Shown here: positions 26,559 through 36,083 of the stretch, piece by piece | How the letters are laid out: every line of letters starts with the position of its first letter | Numbering within the stretch: the stretch's first letter is position 1 | NCBI GenBank assembly: GCA_003963245.1 | Contig: RXJX01000001.1 | Span: forward strand, 1,412 to 65,411 | From: Neisseriaceae bacterium | GTDB taxonomy: Bacteria; Pseudomonadota; Gammaproteobacteria; Burkholderiales; UBA11063 | Direction of reading: 5' to 3' | DNA: 64,000 bases | Translations under genes and position numbers: made by a program | The notes under the pieces: model-generated | Seen by the model: the letters and a program-made list of their open reading frames with translations, nothing else | Told to the model about the DNA's origin: nothing | Database searches by the model: none

Positions 26559-29500
26559 TTAATGCTCATTATTATCAATACATTCAGTATTATCATTATT
26601 GGCCAAATAGTCAATATGCAAATATGTATGAAGCACAGAAGGACTGCTTGCCGTAATATGATAATATTCTAAAGTTGAAATTAAATCATTACGACATAGC
26701 TCTTTATTTCTATAGTATTGAGACGCAAAACAACGCCAAAACCTCCATCCAGCACGCTCCAAGACTCGTTGACGACGGATATCATATTCCCATTTATCAG
26801 CACCATGATACTTGTCACCATCGCATTCGATTGCTAATCTGGCACCATTTGATGATTCGACTACTAAATCAATTCTAAAATTACCTACTTTATACTGTGG
26901 AATTACATTATAGCCTTTGTTAATTAAAAATTTATAGACATCTTTTTCAAATTCAGAATCACATACATTAGCATCATACTGAGCTGATGTAGATAGCGCA
27001 TCAGGCACTACACAATGAAAATGTTCTAATAGGTTTCTTCTTAATTCATCGGAAGAGCTTAAATCTTGGATTTCTAGACTTCTAACTAAATACATCCTGT
27101 CTCTTGCTCTCGATAGTGCGACATTAAAGCGCTGAAAGTATGATTCTCTACCTAATGACATCGGAGAACGACCATCAGACTTATTTACGACAAGGCTTAA
27201 AAAAATAATATCTTTTTCTTTACCTTGAAATGTTCGTGCATCACCACAAACAATTTTATGCTTTTCATATCGCTCTATACCTATTTTTGCAATCAAACCA
27301 TCCATGATGTACTTGGCTTGTTTGTCAGCTAATAATGAGACAACACCAATAGTTTTATTTTTGTATTTTTCATCAAGAGTTAATTTATTTATTTCTTCAA
27401 TTATAAATTCAGCTTCATTTTTGTTAATATCATAATCATTTCGATAGCCATTTTTAACAAATACATCTACTAAAGGATAATCTAGTTTATTAGCTGCTGT
27501 AGGAATTCGTAAAGGGACTAGCTGATTATCATAAAAATGTTTACGAGAAAACTCAATAATTTCTGGTACGCATCGAAAATGTTCTTTCAACATGATTTGC
27601 GAATCCGCAAAAATCACCTTAAATAGATCATAAATCGATCTTTCTGGCGTTATTTGTGCTTTGTATTGTTTAACTTGGTTAATTAAAGTAGCATTCCTAA
27701 TTTGCTCAACCTTGTCTAAATTCAAACCAACATTATCAGGTGAAACTTGTTTTTCATCACCAACAACTAAGATTTTTTTTGCTCTTAACAATGCCGGCAA
27801 AGCACTAAAATCAGATTGAGATGCTTCATCAATAATAACTAAATCAAAGTCACATAATATATCAGGAAGATTCTCAGATATTTTATAATGCGGCATAATC
27901 CAACATGGAATACCCTGTACTGCACTCTTTGCTGATTCTTGAGCTTCTTTTCGCCAGTAATCAGATTTCTTTCCAGTTCCCTTACCAACGGCGCGAATTG
28001 ACTGTGCAAAACTGGTTAATGCCGCTCTAATTTTTGGGGTTAAATTCTCAGCAATTTTTAACCAACTCAGTGAAGTAACAATTTCTTGATAGTTTATTGC
28101 AAGTCTTTCAACTAACGTATTACGTTCATTAAGTATCTTTTTTATTTCATCAAAAGTTTGCAATGATATGAAATATGTTTGTAGTCTTTTTAGTTCCCAT
28201 TGTTCAAAACAATTATTAGGGACTTCATGCGTATCGTCTTGTTTCAAGATGTCTGCTTGCAGAGGTGCGCCACTTTTGATTAATTTAGTTAAAAAGGTAT
28301 TAATATCATTGAAATATGGTTTTAGATTAAATAAGCTATGGACTTTCTCATACTGAGATTTTAATTTTTCAATTAGCATGTTATCAGTTATAGAATTATT
28401 AATACCAATATTTTGAAATGAATCAATTAACTCTTGAATGAGATCTACTTTATCATATTGATTGATCCATGTTAAATAAGCATTTTTGTGTTGTTCTGAT
28501 GAATGTAACTCAGTAAGTTTTAAGTTAAAATTGACATTTTCAATTAATTTATCAAGCTGGTCTATAATGGAATTATTGATGATAATTTTATATGTATTGC
28601 CAAATAAAAAGTATAAATCATTATTAATTAACGTTATACTATTTGAGGTTGTAATATCAATAAGAGCAGTATTTATTGAAGATAATTCTTTAATTGTTTC
28701 GATATTACTATCATTTACACTTATTTGTTTGACTTTTAACTCAGTTGCTAATGAATTCCAAGAGGTCAATAAAGATTTAACATCATCAACTATTTGGATA
28801 AATCTTTTGATATGGAGCCAGTCCTCTATGCTTTCAGGCTCTTTTAGCATGATTTTAATTTCTTTTATTTTTTGACGCTCTATTTTTTTACCAAATAATC
28901 CAAAGGGTTTTTTGCCACAGGATAATTTATTTATGCCATCCACTAAATCAGGATAGTTACTAAAATCATTAGGTAGATAAACTGGACGAATAATAAACTT
29001 TTGACGCTCAAGTTCTAATGATTCAATCTGAGGGCTTAATATTTCTATTAAATGGGATAACAAATTATTATTTTTATCGGCAAAATCTTCAATAAATTCA
29101 GCAAGCCAATCATGCTCATTAATTAATTTAATAAAATCATTGCGAGTTGACTCTAATAGAGGAAGCAATTGCTTGGCTTTCTCTATAGTCTCACTATTTT
29201 CTACTATAAATGGATAATATTTACCAGATTCATGTAAGTTTAATAGTTCATTCCGTTTTAATAGACTCTTATGAGTTTGTATTATTTCCTGTAAATTTGG
29301 TAGGTCATCTGGTGATGGTAATATAGAGTTTAAATATTTTATCTTTTCTTTAACTTGTTGCTGTGCATGCTGGAATTTACTTACATCATCAGCATTAAAT
29401 TGTGGATTATACATATTATGTATATTTATATTATCAATCGGCCAGAACTCTGTCGATTGACTTTCAAATACCAATCTAACAGCATTATACGGTTCATACT

Positions 29501-31148
29501 CCTTATCTCCAACTAAGATCATATTACTATTCTTAGTTGCTATTTCATTTAATTGATTATCAAGTAGAGCAATATTAGAATGGATTTTATCAGTGTTAAT
29601 TTTTAATGATTGTATTTTGGCTTTATAGTCATGAGGGATAATCTCTTGTACTTTTTGCGCAATATTTGCTACAGACTTTTCAAATTGTTTTAAACCGTCT
29701 CGGTCATCAGAAACTAATGCAATTACTAAATCATTAATTTCCGCAGGCAGTTTTTCTTGGATAACAGATAATGGATGAGCACCCATTGATGTTACTAAAA
29801 TACGTTTACCCAATGCCAAATAATGACAAATGATATTTGCAATAGTATGGGTTTTGCCTGTGCCTGGTGGACCTTGTACTACTACACCATTATTACTATC
29901 AAGATATTGAATAATTTTAATTTGTTCGTCATTATAGGCTAAAGGGAAATATAGCTCATTGACATCATTCGTTGTCGTGGATAATACTATTGTTGATAAT
30001 CCTCGATAGTTAGGTAATGAGTTGCTTTTTACCTCATCGCTAGGTGATGTTAGCAAGCTACCAATTGCACCATCTAAGTTATCGGTCTTTAGGATATGAC
30101 GTTTAAATCTTTCTAAGTCTTGTAAGACTATATATTTAGTTTTCTTTCGTCTAAATATTATCCACGAATCAGAAATAACCAAATTATCACCTAAATTAAT
30201 TGGTTTATTTTGGCTTTTAGTCTCATAGTAACTTCCCGCAGAATCAATAACACCCGCAGCAAATTTAACAATATCAATAAATGATTGAACATCAAAAGGT
30301 GAGATTTGTTCATGAACATCCATATATTCAGTAAAATATTTTTTTAACTCCTGTATTCTAGATGGCTCAACATGTTGAAATATATCTTGCTCTAAATTTT
30401 GTTTGTTATTTTGAGGTACTAAATCTAACGTAAAGTCTTCATGATCTAATATTGCATCAACAGGTATCGTTATCAAAGGAAAGCAAATTGATTGTTCGCT
30501 ATTTTTCCAATAAGCAATCCCAATTCCAAAAACTAATTCATAATCTGAATTGTCTGTTCCTGTGTGTATTTCGTATAGTTTATTATATATCTCACTAGTT
30601 TTTGTTTTTTCTTGCTCATCATGTGCCCATGGTTGCCAATCTAACTTAGTATAAATGTCTAGTTTATTAGATAAATCTTCGAGAAATAATTGTAATTCTT
30701 TTCTACGCTGAATAAGAGTGTTAGCTTCGTCATTTTCAAATAATTGTTCACGTAAAACTTTAACCTTACCTTGGGGTGCTTGTTTCTGTATATCTTTTTC
30801 AAGCTCTTTTAATTTCTGCTCTACTGATGCTAATTCATCAATTATTTCTTGAGTTTTAACTTGAGGTGCGGTTTTATGATCTGTTGACAATGAAATATAC
30901 TTAGCTAAAATCTTATCTTTTACTTGAGGAATTGGTGAATGCTGAACTCTAGGAATTGATAGCCAACTATCACGATCTATAGCATTAACCTTAATTAACT
31001 TATATTCAGATAATTGTTTTTCTGAATAATTAAAGTCCGTAGCTAATTTGCGATAATCAAGTTCAATGTGACGATTCATATTCATTAATTGAATATTAAA
31101 ATCAATGATATTTAATAATCGCTGCTTTTTTAACTCTAAAGTTTCCAT
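26559..31148 (-). CDS. SF1 helicase with C-terminal Vsr-like nuclease domain
   Basis: A 1529-residue protein. The N-terminal part (1-400) is helical with coiled coil (about 90-160) and a DUF4011-like region. Walker A is VVQGPPGTGKTHTIANI (about 425), and the two RecA halves are separated by a long coiled-coil insert (about 500-1000). Walker B is LVIIDEASQSDFSALPALL, and motifs IV-VI lie near ISRARDRMYLVRSL. The C-terminal 90 residues (FRIDLVVES, RLAIECDGDKYHGA, RQRVLERAGWRFWRC) are a DUF559/Vsr-type PD-(D/E)XK nuclease. Such helicase-nuclease fusions act alone in phage defence in other systems. The gene sits between a fic gene and a fic remnant, so it seems an inserted cargo. Confidence 0.87.
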   Translation of the reverse strand: METLELKKQRLLNIIDFNIQLMNMNRHIELDYRKLATDFNYSEKQLSEYKLIKVNAIDRDSWLSIPRVQHSPIPQVKDKILAKYISLSTDHKTAPQVKTQEIIDELASVEQKLKELEKDIQKQAPQGKVKVLREQLFENDEANTLIQRRKELQLFLEDLSNKLDIYTKLDWQPWAHDEQEKTKTSEIYNKLYEIHTGTDNSDYELVFGIGIAYWKNSEQSICFPLITIPVDAILDHEDFTLDLVPQNNKQNLEQDIFQHVEPSRIQELKKYFTEYMDVHEQISPFDVQSFIDIVKFAAGVIDSAGSYYETKSQNKPINLGDNLVISDSWIIFRRKKTKYIVLQDLERFKRHILKTDNLDGAIGSLLTSPSDEVKSNSLPNYRGLSTIVLSTTTNDVNELYFPLAYNDEQIKIIQYLDSNNGVVVQGPPGTGKTHTIANIICHYLALGKRILVTSMGAHPLSVIQEKLPAEINDLVIALVSDDRDGLKQFEKSVANIAQKVQEIIPHDYKAKIQSLKINTDKIHSNIALLDNQLNEIATKNSNMILVGDKEYEPYNAVRLVFESQSTEFWPIDNINIHNMYNPQFNADDVSKFQHAQQQVKEKIKYLNSILPSPDDLPNLQEIIQTHKSLLKRNELLNLHESGKYYPFIVENSETIEKAKQLLPLLESTRNDFIKLINEHDWLAEFIEDFADKNNNLLSHLIEILSPQIESLELERQKFIIRPVYLPNDFSNYPDLVDGINKLSCGKKPFGLFGKKIERQKIKEIKIMLKEPESIEDWLHIKRFIQIVDDVKSLLTSWNSLATELKVKQISVNDSNIETIKELSSINTALIDITTSNSITLINNDLYFLFGNTYKIIINNSIIDQLDKLIENVNFNLKLTELHSSEQHKNAYLTWINQYDKVDLIQELIDSFQNIGINNSITDNMLIEKLKSQYEKVHSLFNLKPYFNDINTFLTKLIKSGAPLQADILKQDDTHEVPNNCFEQWELKRLQTYFISLQTFDEIKKILNERNTLVERLAINYQEIVTSLSWLKIAENLTPKIRAALTSFAQSIRAVGKGTGKKSDYWRKEAQESAKSAVQGIPCWIMPHYKISENLPDILCDFDLVIIDEASQSDFSALPALLRAKKILVVGDEKQVSPDNVGLNLDKVEQIRNATLINQVKQYKAQITPERSIYDLFKVIFADSQIMLKEHFRCVPEIIEFSRKHFYDNQLVPLRIPTAANKLDYPLVDVFVKNGYRNDYDINKNEAEFIIEEINKLTLDEKYKNKTIGVVSLLADKQAKYIMDGLIAKIGIERYEKHKIVCGDARTFQGKEKDIIFLSLVVNKSDGRSPMSLGRESYFQRFNVALSRARDRMYLVRSLEIQDLSSSDELRRNLLEHFHCVVPDALSTSAQYDANVCDSEFEKDVYKFLINKGYNVIPQYKVGNFRIDLVVESSNGARLAIECDGDKYHGADKWEYDIRRQRVLERAGWRFWRCFASQYYRNKELCRNDLISTLEYYHITASSPSVLHTYLHIDYLANNDNTECIDNNEH

Positions 31149-31211
31149 TAGATATTCCTGAATTTGTTATTAGTTTTCGTTATTTTTGCTAATATAATTT
31201 CCATGCTATTC

Positions 31212-31290
31212 TAAAGTAAATACATGATTAATCACGCTTGGTATAAGGCTTTTGTATTGGTATTCTTGGCGTAGCTCGCCAGCGGTTTAG
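31212..31290 (-). pseudogene. Remnant of a second fic gene 5' end
   Basis: Some 75 bases here resemble the start of the intact fic gene (25847-25925). TGATTAATCA, the block GCTTTTGTATTG and TATTCTTGGCG align in the same order and spacing, with about one mismatch in five. No open frame continues. It is a decayed copy of the first roughly 25 codons of a fic gene, left on the far side of the SF1 helicase gene. Confidence 0.7.
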
Positions 31291-31294
31291 TCAT

Positions 31295-32773
31295 TTATTT
31301 ACCCCAAATTGGTATTTCTAGACTAATTGATTTGCCATCTGATTGTCGGTTATTTTCCTCTAGCTGTACAGCAAAGACCAAATATATAATGCATGACCGT
31401 ACTAATTTTAGTACTTTAATTGTATCGTTTTCTAATTGTTCAGACTCTATATAATCAGCATAGTCTTGTTCACAACATTGCTCATCATCTAAGATAAATT
31501 CCAATACATGTACCCAATTATGTTCTAAATTATTTCGTAAATTTTTATAGTATTTGGCTTCACCTAAAAGTACGTCTTTTTTTATATTATCTTGGTTAAA
31601 CATTGAATCATTGTTCAGTTCACAAGATACAAAATATAATGCTTTTATATATTTGTTACTTTGGAGAAAACTATTTAGATGGATTTCAAAAAATTTTGGC
31701 TTAAATTCAATTGTTCGGCAATTTTTCGTTTTAGCAATTTTTTCTTTGTCTAATTTTAAAAATGAAATTAGTAAGTTGACTAATTTATCTAAAACCCCAA
31801 AGGCTAATTTAAATGAGGTTTTTAGCCGTTCAGCTTTACCAGAGTAATCAGAATTATAATGATCTGATGCAAGCTTTAAATCTTTCTCCTCAAATTTAGG
31901 ATATTTTTTACCAACGCCCTCATAAGACAAGTATCGAGCAAAGCAAAATTCACGCTTTATATTTGCGAATGCAATTGCAAAATGAGGTTTCATAAATTTG
32001 CAACCTTCGCTAAACTTGGTTGCATAACTAGGGAACGTAATTGTATCTTTAGCATCAAAATACGAAAACACTAAGTCATTCATATGGTTGAGGAACAAAA
32101 CATTTTCTAAACACCATGTTCGATATTGCTGTTCAGATTTTCTGAATAAATCTTTTGATCCTGTGTCTTGTAACGCGCAAATATCATCTTCAACATGCTC
32201 ATTTTCTTGTAATGGGTGTTGCATCAAAAAATCACTAATTAATTTTTTTTGATAAGCATCAATGTGTGGGGAATTTTCTATATTCAATAACAATCGCTTA
32301 AATATAATAGCTTTTACAAAATAGTATTGTGCAATATCTTTATTATCAATAATATGCCAAAGCTCACATAAATTATTAACTGCATGAATTAAACTGATTA
32401 TTTTTGCTTCACTTGGCTTTACATGGTTTATAAACTTATAATAAATGGAAATAGCCTCAATTAATCTTCCCATTTGTGCTAATTGATTAGCCTCATTGGT
32501 TTCGATTTGACAAACTAGCTCATAAAACTCAAACCTATTGGCTGATACATATCTCTTTGCTAACCTAAATGAATTTAATGCTTGGACTTCATGATTACTT
32601 AGTGTTGCATATAAGTTACCAATACAATAATAAATATAACCTATTTCATTATTATCTAGTAGGCCATCTATCATTTCAAAACAACTAATAATTTGGTTCT
32701 TGATTAAGTCTGGATCATTAACGGTAATCATTTCATCACATTTTTGAGCTAAATCTAAAACTTTACTTTGCAT
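31295..32773 (-). CDS. LA2681-like HEPN protein with TPR-like repeats
   Basis: A 492-residue, mainly helical protein. The first 200 residues look like TPR units (IGYIYYCIGNLYATLSNHEV, NRFEFYELVCQIETNEANQL). The C terminus holds a HEPN fold with the R-x4-H motif in LRNNLEHNW (about Arg413, His418), an RNase signature in many toxins. The architecture matches the LA2681-like HEPN group. The start codon overlaps the methyltransferase stop (TAATG at 32771-32775), so the two are translated together. It is probably an RNA-cutting effector tied to the restriction set. Confidence 0.78.
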   Translation of the reverse strand: MQSKVLDLAQKCDEMITVNDPDLIKNQIISCFEMIDGLLDNNEIGYIYYCIGNLYATLSNHEVQALNSFRLAKRYVSANRFEFYELVCQIETNEANQLAQMGRLIEAISIYYKFINHVKPSEAKIISLIHAVNNLCELWHIIDNKDIAQYYFVKAIIFKRLLLNIENSPHIDAYQKKLISDFLMQHPLQENEHVEDDICALQDTGSKDLFRKSEQQYRTWCLENVLFLNHMNDLVFSYFDAKDTITFPSYATKFSEGCKFMKPHFAIAFANIKREFCFARYLSYEGVGKKYPKFEEKDLKLASDHYNSDYSGKAERLKTSFKLAFGVLDKLVNLLISFLKLDKEKIAKTKNCRTIEFKPKFFEIHLNSFLQSNKYIKALYFVSCELNNDSMFNQDNIKKDVLLGEAKYYKNLRNNLEHNWVHVLEFILDDEQCCEQDYADYIESEQLENDTIKVLKLVRSCIIYLVFAVQLEENNRQSDGKSISLEIPIWGK

Positions 32774-35436
32774 TACTTCCCACTTTTTGAGGCCATTTGT
32801 TCGTAGAGGGTGAAGAGGTGCTCAAGGCGTTCTTCATCGGAGATAAACGGTTTAGGGCGGTAGCATTGTTCGATGGCAATATCTAGATTGTGGTGTGCTT
32901 GGCGCAAACCATCTGGCATTTTGTCAGGATCGTACAGTTCCGCAAGTGTTTTTTCAGAGTGTTTTTCGCGCTCGTCCAAGACCTCAAAAACATACATTTC
33001 AATGCGTTTTTTTTGATCTGCGCTGATATCTGGGAATGGAAAAGTGTTATAACATAGCGTTGATGAGTAACGGATACGCGTTTCTAATCTCCCAGCAACA
33101 GCTCGAACCCACGCCATGTGCATTTTTGAAGAAATAACGCCAAATATCCAAGGTTCTGGATCATAAATAGCTAAATTAGGAGCAACTATTACAGTATCTT
33201 CATTCAAAAAACCCATCGGAATATACTCTCTCCGCTCAGATGATACACTAGGAATAATTATTGAATTACCCTTTTTATGTCGTATTTCGCCAAATTTATA
33301 AGGTTGATCTGCTAATACATTTGTTGCCGCTCTTTTACTAGTTAAACGAACATTATGAACCTTATCTATTCTTTGTTTAATTTTTGGTATTGAAAAGGCC
33401 AAATCTTTCAGTTCATCAGTAATCCACAGACAATATTTTTTCTCGCCACGAATAAATTCTTGAGAACCTAACAGCTTTTTTATTAAGGGTTTTGTATTAG
33501 GATATTTTTCAATAATATCATGATATTCTTGAGGTGTTAAAAATAAATTGCCAGCATCGTTAGCCATACTACCAAAGCACATTTCAGATAGGCTTGAAAT
33601 TGGTCGTGAATGCTTAGAAATATAAATATTTTTTGCATCTAACAGATATGGATTAATATTTTTTACTTGCGTAATGCTATTATCTTGAAAAATATATTTG
33701 GATTCAGAGGACACATTTCTAAGCCCAATAATAGCAACTGTAACGCCAGCATTACTTTTAGCATTATTAGCCCATTTAAAAGATAAATGAGCAAAACTAA
33801 TTTCTATATTAAATTTGAACATATGAGACCAAAGCAAAGAGACCTGTTCCCCCTGACAAATTGAATTAGTTGTTACAAAAGCAGATTTAATTTTAAATGT
33901 CTCAATATATCTGCCTGCTTTAAAAAACCATGCTGCAATATAGTCTAGATTATTGTATCCATTAATTCCATCAAAAATTAGGGACATATCATACTTTTGG
34001 CTTTCATTTTGTAACCTTGCACCCAAATACGGTGGATTACCCAATATATAAATCTCGTCATCTGGAGTTTTAGGGCAAATCTCCTCCCAATCAATCCGGC
34101 AAGCATTAGCACAGACAATATTACCACTATCTTTGAGAGGTAACGGCGGAAGTGTTCTACCAAATTCTTTCTCAAAACGCATATTCATCTGATGTTCAGC
34201 CAACCATAGCGATAGTTTGGCAATTTCATGGGCGAAATCATCAATTTCTATACCATAAAAATTATGCAGCTGAATCTGTGAAAATAACATTGAGGCTTTG
34301 CCAGTTAGTTCATCTATCCGCTGCATGATTGATATTTCAAGACTACGCAGCTCTTTATAGGCAATAATCAGAAAATTACCCGAGCCACATGCTGGATCAA
34401 AAATCTTGATTTTGGCGATTCTAGCTAATAACTTCTCGAGCTTGGCTTTACTCTCAGATGCTTTGGTAAACTCTTCCTTTAGCTCATTTAAAAATAGTGG
34501 TTCAATCACTTTCATGATATTAGGTACCGAGGTATAGTGCATGCCCAAGCCACTACGTTGTTTGGCATCTACTACTGCCTGCATCATCGAACCGAAAATA
34601 TCTGGATTGATTACCGACCAGTCAAGATCACCACTTTCCAAGAGTAACTGACGAGATTTAAAACTGAATTTAGGGACTGGATAACTATCCCGGAATAAAC
34701 CACCATTAACATACGGAAACTTAGCGATATAATCAGGGAGATTAGCACGCTCTTTCTGATTCATTAGCGCAAAGATTTTATCCAGATACTGGTGTACATC
34801 CGAACCATCTGACTGGGTATAGCTTTTGATGGCATTAGTAAATTGCTTCTCGGCAAAGATACCAGTATCCTCAGCAAAAAAGCAGAATAATAGCCTAGAC
34901 AAAAACACATTCAAGCTATGCAATTGCTCTTTGCTTGTAAATTCTGGGTTATCCTTACGTATCTCATCAAAGAGTTTTGCCATTTTTTCGGCAGCTTTGA
35001 CATCCGCTGGATTTTCGCCCTGATAAGTAGCTTTTTCCATACCTGCCCACGGCAGGAAAAAATCAAAATGTTTAGCTAATTCATTAAAGCCTATATCCAG
35101 AGTATCTAGCGTTTTGGTATCTAGTGCAAGTAGCTGTTGGAAATCAGTAACGATAACAAAGCGCGGATCATTTTTTAGTAGTTGCGGATTACTACGGATA
35201 CTCTCAATAGTTTGATAGAGTTCAGCTGTGGCAGTGGGCTTAAAATAAAGCTTCTTTTTCCATAAGATCTCGCCAGCTGTTTTGGACAGGTTTTTATCAC
35301 CTTTTTGTAAGCGAGCAATTGATGCTTTTGCTAAGCCAAAAGCCAGTAAAAAATCATAAATAAAGGTTTGCTGATTAATCTCGCCATCACAAAGATTAGC
35401 CACATTCTGTTCGATTTGAGTTATGTTTATCATCAT
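32773..35436 (-). CDS. YeeA-like (MmeI-type) DNA methyltransferase
   Basis: An 887-residue protein with the layout of the MmeI/YeeA family. The N-terminal region (FKPTATAELY, PRFVIVTDFQ) includes FFLPWAGMEK, typical of YeeA-type proteins. It is followed by SAM motif I FDPACGSGNFL (about 346-356), IEIDDFAHEIAKLSLWLAE, and the catalytic NPPY in ILGNPPYLG (467-470), which indicates N6-adenine methylation. Next come a target-recognition region and a C-terminal tail. The nuclease E-x-K found in active MmeI enzymes is not seen at the N terminus, where WKKKLYFKPTAT takes its place. Cleavage would then need partners, the YeeB/YeeC-like proteins downstream. Confidence 0.88.
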   Translation of the reverse strand: MMINITQIEQNVANLCDGEINQQTFIYDFLLAFGLAKASIARLQKGDKNLSKTAGEILWKKKLYFKPTATAELYQTIESIRSNPQLLKNDPRFVIVTDFQQLLALDTKTLDTLDIGFNELAKHFDFFLPWAGMEKATYQGENPADVKAAEKMAKLFDEIRKDNPEFTSKEQLHSLNVFLSRLLFCFFAEDTGIFAEKQFTNAIKSYTQSDGSDVHQYLDKIFALMNQKERANLPDYIAKFPYVNGGLFRDSYPVPKFSFKSRQLLLESGDLDWSVINPDIFGSMMQAVVDAKQRSGLGMHYTSVPNIMKVIEPLFLNELKEEFTKASESKAKLEKLLARIAKIKIFDPACGSGNFLIIAYKELRSLEISIMQRIDELTGKASMLFSQIQLHNFYGIEIDDFAHEIAKLSLWLAEHQMNMRFEKEFGRTLPPLPLKDSGNIVCANACRIDWEEICPKTPDDEIYILGNPPYLGARLQNESQKYDMSLIFDGINGYNNLDYIAAWFFKAGRYIETFKIKSAFVTTNSICQGEQVSLLWSHMFKFNIEISFAHLSFKWANNAKSNAGVTVAIIGLRNVSSESKYIFQDNSITQVKNINPYLLDAKNIYISKHSRPISSLSEMCFGSMANDAGNLFLTPQEYHDIIEKYPNTKPLIKKLLGSQEFIRGEKKYCLWITDELKDLAFSIPKIKQRIDKVHNVRLTSKRAATNVLADQPYKFGEIRHKKGNSIIIPSVSSERREYIPMGFLNEDTVIVAPNLAIYDPEPWIFGVISSKMHMAWVRAVAGRLETRIRYSSTLCYNTFPFPDISADQKKRIEMYVFEVLDEREKHSEKTLAELYDPDKMPDGLRQAHHNLDIAIEQCYRPKPFISDEERLEHLFTLYEQMASKSGK

Positions 35437-35506
35437 AGTTTGATTAGTTAATCATCGGTTTTAAAGTTATTATTGTAGAATATATAAATTTTACCATATT
35501 ATATTA

Positions 35507-35617
35507 ATGCAACATATGCTTATCCATATATTCGGAGCTTTTTTAGCTATAGTTATCGCGCTGGCTACGGGCATGGCGGGTTTTGCTTGCAAAACTGGGG
35601 TTCAGCGCATTAATTAG
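35507..35617 (+). CDS. Possible 36-residue single-span membrane peptide
   Basis: A frame on the plus strand, opposite to the flanking genes (MQHMLIHIFGAFLAIVIALA..., ending CKTGVQRIN). It is one hydrophobic span with a short basic tail, and a perfect 12-bp hairpin follows right at its stop. Size and shape recall small type I toxins, but no ribosome-binding site or antisense promoter is obvious. It may be chance. Confidence 0.3.
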   Translation: MQHMLIHIFGAFLAIVIALATGMAGFACKTGVQRIN

Positions 35618-35645
35618 ATTAGGCTTAGGTTATCCTAAGCCTAAT
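35618..35645. terminator. Terminator-like hairpin left of the J-domain region
   Basis: A perfect 12-bp inverted repeat ATTAGGCTTAGG (35618-35629) with loop TTAT and its complement (35634-35645). It lies 11 bases beyond the stop of the minus-strand gene at 35656 and one base after the plus-strand peptide. No long U-run on either side, so it may act weakly or in both directions. Confidence 0.55.
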
Positions 35646-35655
35646 TCGTTATTGG

Positions 35656-35994
35656 CTATAAGTAGCAATATAAGCCAGTTTCTTGTTCAAACAGTGGGAT
35701 TAAATCTTCTGCATAAACATCATTGATCTGCTTGATTATCTGGTTTTCGGTATCTTTTCTGGTATTGATAAAGGTATATTCATATAAATCTAACCCAATA
35801 TTGTAGGTGATAAGGACTAGATTAATATTGTTCCTGATTTTAATATCAGCTGGTAGTTTACATTGTAATACTGGCTGATTTTTGTTATTGATGTTATAGG
35901 ATAATTTAGCTCCGGTCATGGTAGTAAATCTACTACTGCCTAATTGTGTATAAATGGTTTGAACAATTTCTTTAGCATATTCTTTATCGGTCAT
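35656..35994 (-). CDS. Conserved mobile-element protein (TMTGAK type)
   Basis: A 112-residue soluble protein: FTTMTGAKLSYNINNKNQPVLQCKLP, INLVLITYNIGLDLYEYTF. Small proteins with an FxTMTGAK motif and GLDLYxV ending are frequent in phages and plasmids; their function is not known to me. It is adjacent to the J-domain gene on the same strand, 90 bases downstream, and followed by a hairpin. Confidence 0.65.
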   Translation of the reverse strand: MTDKEYAKEIVQTIYTQLGSSRFTTMTGAKLSYNINNKNQPVLQCKLPADIKIRNNINLVLITYNIGLDLYEYTFINTRKDTENQIIKQINDVYAEDLIPLFEQETGLYCYL

Positions 35995-36083
35995 ATTGAT
36001 TGGCTCCTGTGGTTTAATTGGTATTTGATTTTGTTTTGTTCTTTGTCTGGTTGTTTAACTAAGTGGGATTACTTCCCACTAAA

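Noticed and set aside
32773..35436. A complete type IIL (MmeI-like) restriction-modification enzyme in one protein
   Set aside because: The N-terminal D/E-x-K nuclease motif of active enzymes is not seen; the YeeA-like family with separate partners fits better.
21489..35436. DISARM or BREX system
   Set aside because: No DUF1998, PLD, PglZ, BrxC or Lon-like protein is present; only a methyltransferase and helicases are shared.
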